DNA from: Actinomycetes bacterium
GTDB taxonomy: Bacteria > Actinomycetota > Acidimicrobiia > Acidimicrobiales > Bog-793
Length of the DNA stretch: 34,585 nt
Reading direction: 5' to 3'
NCBI GenBank assembly: GCA_021797795.1
Contig: JAJZZB010000021.1
Coordinates: forward strand, 1 to 34,585
Position numbers and translations under genes: made by a program. Position 1 is the stretch's first letter; each line of letters starts with the position of its first letter. Under the pieces are notes generated by a model. It had not been told where the DNA came from. It made no database searches and worked only from the letters and a program-made list of their open reading frames with translations. Below are positions 1-6,011 of the stretch, in pieces.

Positions 1-1
1 G

Positions 2-337
2 CGGGGTCTCCGGTCGGGCACGGGACAGCCCTTCAGCGCACCCATCGTCCACCACATCCGCGTGCGCTATCGGCTTGCAGCGCGCGAAGACCGCCTTCGA
101 CGCCGAGGCTTGCTCAGCGTGACGGAGACCGCAGCGGCGCTCGGTGTGTGCACGACCACGGTGAAGGTCTGGCACCGAGAGGGCCGTCTCGTCGGCGAGC
201 GGGTCAACCACAAGGGCGAGTGCTACTTCGTCGTTCCTGCGGAGACGCCCCGCAAGCCGATCGGACGTCCCCCAGGCAGCAAGAATCGACCGAAGGAGAG
301 CTCTACTCCCGGAACCGACCAAGGAGGCGCAGTGTGA
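2..337 (+). CDS. Serine site-specific recombinase, C-terminal part (5' end outside window)
   Basis: The reading frame is open to the left window edge and ends at the TGA at 335-337; only about 111 residues are present. The visible part reads like the tail of transposon-type serine recombinases: a recombinase-domain end (SGTGQPFSAPIVHHIR), then a helix-turn-helix unit (LLSVTETAAALGV followed by TTVKVWHREGRL), then a basic Pro/Arg-rich end (KPIGRPPGSKNRP). In this family such a C-terminal MerR-like HTH helps DNA binding after the catalytic N-terminal resolvase domain, which would lie upstream of position 1. The gene abuts an istA fragment, so its last codons may be altered by an insertion or deletion junction. 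Family assignment rests on pattern recognition; whether the whole gene is intact cannot be seen. Confidence 0.6.
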   Translation, partial: RGLRSGTGQPFSAPIVHHIRVRYRLAAREDRLRRRGLLSVTETAAALGVCTTTVKVWHREGRLVGERVNHKGECYFVVPAETPRKPIGRPPGSKNRPKESSTPGTDQGGAV

Positions 338-343
338 AACACA

Positions 344-1048
344 ACCTTTGCGCTTGGCGTCCCGGGCCTGGCAGGCCTTGACCTCGACCTGATGGTGGGC
401 GGCGAAGTCGATCGTCGGGGGATGGAGGACGAATCGCCTCCCCTGTGAGGTGCCGAGCGCCCCCATCCGATCGGTGCGGGCAACCTTGGGCACGCCGCCG
501 GCCTGCTCGAACCCCCGGACGAGGCCCTCCATCGTGTGCTCCCGGTCGACCGAGGTGGTGAACCACCAGAACAGGTGCCGGCTCCAGCAGAGCACCAGCC
601 CGAAGCACCACAAGGTGTCGGCGATCCCGAAGGCCCGACCCCGCTCGGAGCAGTCCGAGAAGTCGAACTGGCACTCCTCGGCCGGCCCGGTCTCGATCGG
701 GACCGACACCTGGGGAGCCACCCGGAACCGGGGGCCGCGCCGGGCCCGGACGTGGCGCACCACGCTCGGGTAGGAGCCCGTGTACCCCTCGGCCGAGACG
801 ATCTCGTAGACACTCGTGGCCAGCAGCTTCGACGGCGGAGCGATCAACTGGTCGATGCGCTTGGCCCAGCGGTCGCCGACCGCCCGTTCGGCCGGGTTCA
901 CCTGTCGCTTGGGCGGTGGCCCACCCGCCTTCAGCCACTTGGAGACCGTGGCCGGGTGGTACTCCACCTCGGCGGCGATCTCCTTGATGCTCCAGCCTTG
1001 TCGCTGGAGCTCCAGTACTCGGTTCACGTACTCCTCCTGGGTCAACAT
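344..1048 (-). pseudogene. istA: IS21-type transposase IstA, N-terminal fragment
   Basis: Reading the minus strand from the ATG at 1048 gives an IstA-like protein: an HTH at the N-terminus (WSIKEIAAEVEYHPATVSKW), a linker, then the start of the integrase catalytic core with ETGPAEECQFDFSD (first catalytic Asp), the WCFGLVLCWSRHLFWWFTT segment, and ACQARDAKRKG. IstA proteins normally continue with a KVERP-like stretch holding the catalytic Glu and run to roughly 400-500 residues. Here homology stops at about residue 235, exactly where the 3' end of the serine recombinase gene begins on the other strand. The frame stays open by chance to the window edge, antisense to that recombinase. The downstream istB helper ATPase is absent. 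It is therefore a deletion remnant and cannot be active. Confidence 0.75.
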
Positions 1049-1155
1049 GACGGTGGTCCCTCCGGTCCTCGGTTGCTTGGCGCTACCGAGGCTGGAGGGT
1101 CTTCCACCGCCGGTGGTGGATCCCTTGGAGGAGCGCTACCGGATCAGGTCAGCAA

Positions 1156-1196
1156 CGCGAATTCTGTTGATCGCCGATCGCGAGTTCTGGTGATCG
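1156..1196. repeat. Two direct repeats at the outer end of the IS21 remnant
   Basis: CGCGAATTCTGTTGATCG (1156-1173) and CGCGAGTTCTGGTGATCG (1179-1196) match at 16 of 18 positions with a 23-bp period. They lie about 110 bp upstream of the istA start. IS21-family elements carry multiple short direct repeats inside their ends that serve as transposase binding sites, so this is probably the surviving left end. The exact IS boundary cannot be set, because the other end is missing. Confidence 0.45.
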
Positions 1197-1331
1197 TCCA
1201 CAACGATCGCGGTCGAGATCGTCATGCCTCCCCTCGGACTCCCGCTGTGGGCGCACCTCTTGTTCGAAGTGCTTGAGCTCGTCACCCACGCGGTGCTGAG
1301 ACGTGCAGGGTCCCCCGATATTTAGTACGCG

Positions 1332-1424
1332 TTGACCGACGAAGAGCTTGCAACCGTTCCGCTAACCCGCCACGCCTTCCATGGCGACTGGAACTACACG
1401 ATTGCTCACGCAAACTCTCGGTGA
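1332..1424 (+). pseudogene. ISAzo13-like transposase, C-terminal remnant
   Basis: The plus strand reads LTDEELATVPLTRHAFHGDW followed by NYTIAHANSR and a TGA at 1422-1424. The RH-x-FHG-x-WNYTI block is what I recall as the characteristic C-terminal end of ISAzo13-family DDE transposases. An in-frame TAG lies just upstream of the fragment and no catalytic domain is visible, so only the last 30 residues survive. It is one more decayed insertion in this mobile-element zone. Confidence 0.5.
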
Positions 1425-1596
1425 GCCCTTAGCCACGAGGAAACCGCGAGTCGATCAGTGTTCTCAGCTGCCGCCGCCACTCCTTGGCAAAGGCGCCGAC
1501 CCTCTGCAGTGCACGATCACGATGTGCCATGAACTCCGGCAGGGCGCCCGACGGCAAGAACGACAGTTTCGCTACCACGACCGTTCAAGTGAGGCC

Positions 1597-1613
1597 TTCA
1601 CATAAGCCAGTGA
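1597..1613 (+). repeat. Left terminal inverted repeat of the transposon
   Basis: TTCACATAAGCCAGTGA. It pairs with 4564-4580 with two mismatches. It lies 73 bp beyond the 3' end of the DUF6788-like gene. Confidence 0.65.
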
Positions 1614-1686
1614 GCAGGCCCGCTCGCAGGCCCAGGCGGCGGCACGCGCGGGTTCGAGCGGGCTCGACCACGCCTCCTCCACAGGC

Positions 1687-2088
1687 TCACGGCGCACCCC
1701 GCTGCTGGCGTCTCGTGCGCGGGTCGGCCTCGAGCGCTTCGATGCCGAGCTGCTCGATGCGGCGGATCAGCTCGTGGATCCGGCGGTCGTTGGAGATCCA
1801 GGCCTCGTAGTCCTCGTGCTGCTCGGGCGAGAGGAAGCGCCCGACCGTCTTTGACGCCAGCTTTCGCGTCCACTGGTAGTAGGGGCCATGCCGCCGGTCG
1901 CGCTCGGCGTGGCAGGCGCAGTTGGGCCGCCCGCAGACCATGTGGCGCTCGACGATCGATCCCGGCAGCACCGAGCCCGTACGCACGATCGCAGCCAGCT
2001 CGTCGGCGATGCGGCGGGCCTCGGCGAGATGCGTCCGTGTAGGGGCCATCTCCGAAGCTTCCCATCGGGGATCCACCGGCTCGGCCAT
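1687..2088 (-). CDS. DUF6788-like small cysteine protein of the transposon
   Basis: A 133-residue protein. An Arg/Leu-rich N-terminal helix is followed by a compact core with VCGRPNCACHAERDRRHGPYY: Cys52, Cys57 and Cys59 with a following HGPYY motif, then a Lys-rich strand (KLASKTVGRFLSPEQ) and a helical C-terminus. This Cys/HGPYY arrangement is what I associate with DUF6788, a family of unknown function often found next to transposases. The Cys/His cluster could bind zinc and DNA, but that is inference. It is divergent from the recombinase-like gene, with only 23 bp between start codons. No Shine-Dalgarno site fits the ATG at 2088, consistent with a leaderless mRNA. A second in-frame ATG lies 13 codons downstream. 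Confidence 0.7.
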   Translation of the reverse strand: MAEPVDPRWEASEMAPTRTHLAEARRIADELAAIVRTGSVLPGSIVERHMVCGRPNCACHAERDRRHGPYYQWTRKLASKTVGRFLSPEQHEDYEAWISNDRRIHELIRRIEQLGIEALEADPRTRRQQRGAP

Positions 2089-2095
2089 GTCCTAC

Positions 2096-2103
2096 GGTAT
2101 ACA
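2096..2103. promoter_or_regulatory. Palindromic bidirectional -10 element (GTATAC core)
   Basis: The 23 bp between the divergent ATGs (2088 minus, 2112 plus) contain GGTATACA. On the plus strand TATACA (2098-2103) ends 8 nt before the ATG. On the minus strand TATACC (2101-2096) ends 7 nt before its ATG. Both spacings fit a -10 box that starts transcription at the A of the start codon. The shared palindrome would give two leaderless transcripts from one site, so the two genes would compete for polymerase. Confidence 0.5.
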
Positions 2104-2111
2104 TACTGACT

Positions 2112-3026
2112 ATGGAGGCGCCAGTCGTCTCGCAGGTGGTGTCGACATGGCGGCCGCGGCTCGTCGGCGAGGCCGAGGCGGACTTCGCCCGACGTGTCGT
2201 GTCGGCCTGCGGCCCGACAAGTGCCGCCCGGGCGCGCTCGCTGTTGTGGGCGACGTCGCGACTTGCCGCCTTCGGCGCGTGGGCGGGTCTCGAGGCAGAC
2301 GAGTCCGCTCTCTTGAGAGAAGGCGTGATCGAGCGCTTCGTGCTCGTCGGTCTCGGCTCGGCGTCGGGGTCTCGGCGGCGCACCGTGCGGGCCAACCTGC
2401 GCTTTGTCGGCCGTCGTGTCGTGCCCGAGCAGTTCCCGCCCGACGTGGTGCCAGTGGAGCGCCTCCGGTCGCCTCAGCCCTACTCGCCACAGGAGATCGC
2501 CTCCTACCTCGGCCTCGCGGCGGCCCAGCCGACGCTCGCACGCAGGATGCGGGCGGCCGGGCTCGTCTGCCTCGGGGCGGGGGCGGGCCTGCTCGGGGCG
2601 GACCTGCGCCAGGTCCGGGGCTCAGACGTCGTCTCGGTGTCCGGTGTGCTGTGCGTGCGGGTCGTCGGCCGCCGCCAGCGGACCGTTCCGGTACTCAACG
2701 CCTACGAGGAGCGACTGGCCGAGTCGGCTCACTACGCCGGCGACGGCTTTCTGATCGGCGGGGTGAGCCCGGAGCGCCACAACGTCACCCACCGCCTCGT
2801 CGACTCCCTCTCTCGCGGGTCCGACCTCGGCCGCCTCTCGGTCCCGCGCCTTCGCGCGAGCTGGCTGTCGGGCCTCGCTGTGGCGGCCGGGCTGCCCGAG
2901 CTGCTCGCAGCGGCCGGGCTGTCGGACTCAAAGGCGCTGTTCGACCTCGTCTCCTACCTGCCCGTCCCGGGCCCGGACGAGGTCGTGTCGGTCCTCAGGG
3001 CCCTCGGTGGGACGAAGCCTTCCTGA
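2112..3026 (+). CDS. Tyrosine-recombinase-like protein of the transposon, catalytic residues degenerate
   Basis: A 304-residue protein. The N-terminal ~120 residues are helical and resemble a SAM-like core-binding domain. The C-terminal half follows the phage-integrase layout: CLGAGAGLLGADLRQVRGSDV (box I), a beta-hairpin with VVGRRQRTVPVL, and VPRLRASWLSGLAVAAGL (box II), then LFDLVSYL. The usual box I Arg (as in TGLR) is Leu161 here, and the box II His is Pro245. Arg248 is kept, and Tyr282 lies 34 residues after it, near where the nucleophile sits in active enzymes. It may have weak or no strand-exchange activity and act as a DNA-binding partner of the transposase. Its stop overlaps the transposase start by 20 bp, so the two are probably translationally coupled. 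The fold call is reasonably secure; activity is unknown. Confidence 0.6.
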   Translation: MEAPVVSQVVSTWRPRLVGEAEADFARRVVSACGPTSAARARSLLWATSRLAAFGAWAGLEADESALLREGVIERFVLVGLGSASGSRRRTVRANLRFVGRRVVPEQFPPDVVPVERLRSPQPYSPQEIASYLGLAAAQPTLARRMRAAGLVCLGAGAGLLGADLRQVRGSDVVSVSGVLCVRVVGRRQRTVPVLNAYEERLAESAHYAGDGFLIGGVSPERHNVTHRLVDSLSRGSDLGRLSVPRLRASWLSGLAVAAGLPELLAAAGLSDSKALFDLVSYLPVPGPDEVVSVLRALGGTKPS

Positions 3027-4470
3027 GCTCGAGGCGCTCCTCGATGCCTCGGGGGTGGCCGAGCGCCTCGAGTCGGCCATGCCGGCAGGCGGCCGCCCTC
3101 GCCAGCTTCCCGTGCGCAGCCTCCTGCTCGGCTTGATGCTCGCAGCTGCTGACGACCGGCCGGCCCACCTCACCCGCGCCCACCGGGCGCTCTGCTCGCT
3201 TCCTCCTCCTGATCGCGAGCGCCTCCAGGTGAGCGTCGTGTGGCGCTCGGGCCCCCACGAGCTCACCTACCGCCAGCTCGAGCACACGACGAGGAGGCTG
3301 CTCGGCCTGTTCGGGGCCGAGTGCTGCGAGGGAGGGCCCGGGCCACTCCTCGTAGCTGTCACCGACGCCCTCTGTGAGGCGAGCATCCGAGCGAGCCCGG
3401 TCACAGGACGAGACCTCGCCGTCGACTGGACCGACGTCGAGACCTTCGCCCGGCCGGCCTCGGCCGGACGCGCCTCGGCCGACCCCGACGCCTCCTTCGG
3501 GCATCGAAGGGGGGATGCACCTGGCCAGCAGCACGAGCTCTTCTTCGGCTACTACGCCCAGTTCGCCACCACCGTCTCAGAGGTGGGAGGGCCACCGGTG
3601 CCCGAGCTCGTGCGGCGCATGCTCGTCACCTCCTGTCACCTCGACCCGCCACCTGCCTTCGTGCCCGTCCTCTCGCGGCTGTGGTCGTCGGGCGCGGCGC
3701 CGGGCGACGTGCTCGCCGACTGCGGCTACTCCCACAGACGACCCGAGCAGTGGGCCCTCCCGCTGCGACAGATGGGCGCCCGCCTCGTCCAGGACCTCCA
3801 TCCCCACGACCGCGGCACGAAGGGCACCTACGGCGGTGCGGTGATCTGGAACGGGGAGCTCTACTGCCCGGCGACCCCGAGAGCCCTCTTCGACCTCGGA
3901 CCGCTCGCACGCGGCGCCTCGGGCGACGAGCAGGCCGCTCACGACCGCTCCTTCTCCGAGCTGTCCCGGTACCGCCTCGGGCGGATCTCATCAGATGACG
4001 GGGACGGCTACCACCGCGTCATCTGTCCAGCGGTCGCCTCGAAGCTGCGCTGCCCGCTGCGGGCCTCCTCGATGTCGCTTCCCTACGACCGCCCCGAGGT
4101 GACCTCGCCGCCCGACCACCCGCCGACGTGCTGCGAACGCCAGACGATGACGATCCCGCCCCAGGTGGCCGAGAAGACGGCCCAGCGCCACCCCTACCCC
4201 GGACCCGAGTGGCGGCGCAGCTACGACCGCCGCTCGGCGGCCGAGCGGGCGAACGCCACCTTGAAGGACCCGTCGCGCGTCTCGGTCGAGCGGGGCTGGT
4301 GCCGGCTCATGGGCCTGCCGGCGATGACGCTCATGCTCGCCTGCCTCGTCGTCGTTCGGAACCTGCGCGTGATCGACTCCTTCGAGGGGTCCCAACGTCG
4401 CCCCGGACCACCGGCCCGACGCTCACGCCGCCGCGTCAGCCTCGCCGTGCTCGCGCAGGCACCGCCCTGA
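3007..4470 (+). CDS. DDE transposase
   Basis: A 487-residue protein from a GTG that overlaps the preceding gene. A helical N-terminal DNA-binding region (to ~130) precedes the RNase H-like catalytic core. Candidate DDE residues are Asp140/Asp143 in AVDWTDVETF, Asp238 in GDVLADCGY, and Glu413 in RRSAAERANATLKD. Between the second Asp and the Glu is a long insertion with Cys/His pairs (YCPATP, ICPAVASKLRCP, TCCERQT) that could hold structural zinc. The C-terminal RGWCRLMGLPAMTLMLACLV helix and VRNLR motif are typical of actinobacterial transposases of this type. I cannot place it in a named IS family with certainty. All three catalytic motifs are present and the frame is unbroken, so it is the likely motor of the element. 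Confidence 0.8.
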   Translation: MGRSLPELEALLDASGVAERLESAMPAGGRPRQLPVRSLLLGLMLAAADDRPAHLTRAHRALCSLPPPDRERLQVSVVWRSGPHELTYRQLEHTTRRLLGLFGAECCEGGPGPLLVAVTDALCEASIRASPVTGRDLAVDWTDVETFARPASAGRASADPDASFGHRRGDAPGQQHELFFGYYAQFATTVSEVGGPPVPELVRRMLVTSCHLDPPPAFVPVLSRLWSSGAAPGDVLADCGYSHRRPEQWALPLRQMGARLVQDLHPHDRGTKGTYGGAVIWNGELYCPATPRALFDLGPLARGASGDEQAAHDRSFSELSRYRLGRISSDDGDGYHRVICPAVASKLRCPLRASSMSLPYDRPEVTSPPDHPPTCCERQTMTIPPQVAEKTAQRHPYPGPEWRRSYDRRSAAERANATLKDPSRVSVERGWCRLMGLPAMTLMLACLVVVRNLRVIDSFEGSQRRPGPPARRSRRRVSLAVLAQAPP

Positions 4471-4563
4471 GCCGCCTGCACCGATGCAGAGGAGCGGCGC
4501 TGTCGGGCTTCACCGCGCCCTTCTCGCGACACCGCCCCGAGACTTTCGCCTACGGGGCCACTG

Positions 4564-4580
4564 TCACAGGCATATGTGAA
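4564..4580 (-). repeat. Right terminal inverted repeat of the transposon
   Basis: On the minus strand it reads TTCACATATGCCTGTGA, matching the left end (1597-1613) at 15 of 17 positions. It ends 33 bp short of the tRNA-Pro 3' end. Just outside it the word TGTGAAG recurs (4576-4582 and 4599-4605). Confidence 0.65.
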
Positions 4581-4613
4581 GATGACGTCGACACTTCTGT
4601 GAAGACGTCCAAG

Positions 4614-4688
4614 TCGGGAAGGCGGGATTCGAACCCGCGACCTCAGCGTCCCGAACGCTGCGCGCTAACCAAGCTGCGCCACTTCCCG
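4614..4688 (-). tRNA. tRNA-Pro (anticodon CGG)
   Basis: On the minus strand a 75-nt cloverleaf folds with acceptor stem CGGGAAG/CTTCCCG, a D arm, anticodon stem CAGCG/CGCTG around the loop TTCGGGA (anticodon CGG, reading CCG), and a T arm with GGTTCGAATCC. The discriminator base is A, and the 3' CCA is not encoded. Its 3' end faces the mobile-element zone. tRNA 3' ends are common attachment sites for integrases, but I find no second copy of this 3' end in the window. Confidence 0.92.
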
Positions 4689-4713
4689 TCCGCGGTGTGA
4701 CCCGCGAAGCGCC

Positions 4714-4719
4714 ATCGTA
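4714..4719 (-). promoter_or_regulatory. Possible -10 box for tRNA-Pro
   Basis: TACGAT on the minus strand, with 25 nt between it and the mature tRNA 5' end. No convincing -35 element was found at the usual distance, so this is a weak call. Confidence 0.3.
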
Positions 4720-4761
4720 CTCGCTGTGCCGCCGTCCCACTCCAGTCACCGGCGTTGAGTC

Positions 4762-5559
4762 TCAGGCGTCTTCCTCGGAGAACAAGCCGTCGGGCGGGGC
4801 GTGCACGATGACCTTGTCGATCCGTCGGCGGTCCATCTCCGTCACGCGGTAGACCCAGCCTTCGTGCTCGGCCGCGTCTCCCTCCTCCGGGATCCGGCCG
4901 AGGAGCTCGAACAGGAAGCCTCCGAGGGTCACGTACTCGCCCTCCGGGATCGGCGCGCCGGTCTGCTCCCTCACGTCGTCGACGGAGGCCGACCCGTCGA
5001 CCAGCCAACGCGTCTGGTCCACCCGCTCGATCTCGGGCTGATGGGTACCGCCGTACTCGTCCTGGATGTCGCCCACGAGCTCGCTCACGAGGTCATTGAT
5101 CGTGAGGACCCCGGACACCCCACCGTGTTCGTCGACGACGACGGCGAAGCTCCTCCGCGCCTTGCGCATCTCGGCGAGCAGCTCGAGGACGAGGCGGCTC
5201 TCGGGCACCACGTATGGCTCTCGCAGGCGCTTTGTGACCTCGAGGTCGCTCGGCACCTGGCGGCTTCCGAGCGGCCCGAGGTGGAAGACGTCCTTCACGT
5301 ACAGCACCCCGACCAGCCGGTCGAGGTCCTCCCGGTAGACGGGCAGGTGCGAGTGACCGGACCGGCGGACGGCGCTGGCGACGTCCTGGTAGGAGATCGG
5401 CTCGTCCAGCGCCACCACGTCGACCCGGGGCGTCATCACCTCGCGGGCGGTGGTGTCCCTGAGGGCGACGAGCCGGCGCTGGATCTCGAGCTCGAGCTCA
5501 GAGCGACGGGCGACCGCCTCCGGCTCTGCTGCCCGCCGACGACGTCGTCGTCGCAACAC
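4762..5559 (-). CDS. CBS-pair / CorC-HlyC domain protein (cytosolic CorC-like)
   Basis: The chosen GTG start (5559) follows GGGAGG at 7 nt and gives 265 residues. A longer frame exists, but it would read through the preceding receiver gene. After a basic Arg-rich N-terminus come ELELEIQRRL and TTAREVMTPRVDVVAL, the usual entry to the first CBS domain (~35-95). A second CBS domain follows (~105-160; VVVDEHGGVSGVLTINDLVSELVG in part), then a C-terminal CorC_HlyC domain (~175-255; TRWLVDGSASVDDV, TLGGFLFELLGRIPEEGD). The DUF21 membrane domain of full-length hemolysin-C/CNNM proteins is absent, so this resembles stand-alone CorC, linked to magnesium/cobalt homeostasis in enterobacteria. Adenine nucleotide sensing by the CBS pair is likely. 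It is the last gene of the ArsA-ArsA-receiver operon, 26 bp after the receiver stop. Confidence 0.8.
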   Translation of the reverse strand: MLRRRRRRRAAEPEAVARRSELELEIQRRLVALRDTTAREVMTPRVDVVALDEPISYQDVASAVRRSGHSHLPVYREDLDRLVGVLYVKDVFHLGPLGSRQVPSDLEVTKRLREPYVVPESRLVLELLAEMRKARRSFAVVVDEHGGVSGVLTINDLVSELVGDIQDEYGGTHQPEIERVDQTRWLVDGSASVDDVREQTGAPIPEGEYVTLGGFLFELLGRIPEEGDAAEHEGWVYRVTEMDRRRIDKVIVHAPPDGLFSEEDA

Positions 5560-5585
5560 GAGGTGCCTCCCGGCTCCGCCGCCTC

Positions 5586-6011
5586 CTACTGCGCGAGCTC
5601 GGCCGGGAGCGGGAGCGGTTTGTAGGACTCGTCGTAGTAGGTCCCGCCGTCGATCAGAGCCTTCGCCGCGCGGCGGAGCCTGATCGAGTCGAAGGGCTTC
5701 ACGATCCAACCCTCGGCGTCCGAGCGACGGGCGAGGAAGACATCGGCCCTCCGGTCCATCAAGATGAGGACCGGGACGTGGGGCAGGCGACCACCCGACT
5801 CCTCCAGTCGCAGGTCGAGGCAGATGGCGATTCCGCCCATGCTTCCGACCTGCATGTCCGTCACGACGAGATCCGGCGGGTCGGCAGCGACCTCCTCACG
5901 GACCAGCTCGCCGGAGTGGACTTCGTGGACGACGGTGTCGTTGTCCTCGAGAGCCGACCGCACATCCGCGAGGACCGACGGAGCGTCGCTGACGACGATG
6001 ATGTCAGGCAC
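5586..6011 (-). CDS. Single-domain response-regulator receiver protein
   Basis: A 141-residue receiver domain with no output domain. The phosphoacceptor is Asp52 (LVVTDMQVGSMGG) and the conserved Lys is Lys105 (WIVKPFDS). The acidic pair after strand 1 is reduced to one residue (Ser8-Asp9), and the usual Thr/Ser after strand 4 is Met85 (VLILMD). Phosphorylation is therefore possible but not assured. The GTG start overlaps the end of the ArsA-like gene by 8 bp, so the protein is made together with the ATPase pair. No histidine kinase is nearby. It may act by protein contact, perhaps on the ATPases; that is inference from gene order. Confidence 0.8.
   Translation of the reverse strand: MPDIIVVSDAPSVLADVRSALEDNDTVVHEVHSGELVREEVAADPPDLVVTDMQVGSMGGIAICLDLRLEESGGRLPHVPVLILMDRRADVFLARRSDAEGWIVKPFDSIRLRRAAKALIDGGTYYDESYKPLPLPAELAQ

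Larger units (their letters stand above)
1049..1596. other. Intergenic stretch of decayed mobile-element DNA
   Basis: Apart from the IS21 end repeats and the ISAzo13-like fragment, no intact gene is supported. A short minus-strand frame (about 1433-1580) reads AKLSFLPSGALPEF and later FAKEWRRQLRTLIDSRFPRG before a TAA. It looks protein-like but is only about 50 residues long and could be the tail of a gene cut by the neighbouring transposon. I do not recognise it. Confidence 0.4.
1597..4580. mobile_element. Three-gene transposable element with terminal inverted repeats
   Basis: The left end TTCACATAAGCCAGTGA (1597-1613) and the inverted right end TTCACATATGCCTGTGA (4564-4580, read on the minus strand) match at 15 of 17 positions. 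They enclose exactly three genes: a DUF6788-like protein, a tyrosine-recombinase-like protein and a DDE transposase. The element is about 2.98 kb. I see no clear target-site duplication directly outside the repeats. All three frames are open and the DDE triad is present, so transposition competence is plausible. The boundary call comes from the paired repeats and not from an insertion-free relative. Confidence 0.7.

Noticed and set aside
536-1276. Plus-strand 246-residue frame opposite istA
   Set aside because: Antisense shadow. The minus-strand frame gives recognisable IstA motifs while this one gives none.
1585-4595. A target-site duplication flanking the transposon
   Set aside because: The bases just outside the two inverted repeats (GTGAGGC and GATGACG) do not match, so no duplication can be claimed.
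4614-4640. A second copy of the tRNA-Pro 3' end as an att repeat
   Set aside because: No repeat of this sequence was found in the window on reading; it could lie to the left of position 1.
5560-5709. Upstream extension of the CBS/CorC gene
   Set aside because: It reads out of frame through the receiver gene and has no family similarity; the GTG at 5559 has a good ribosome binding site.
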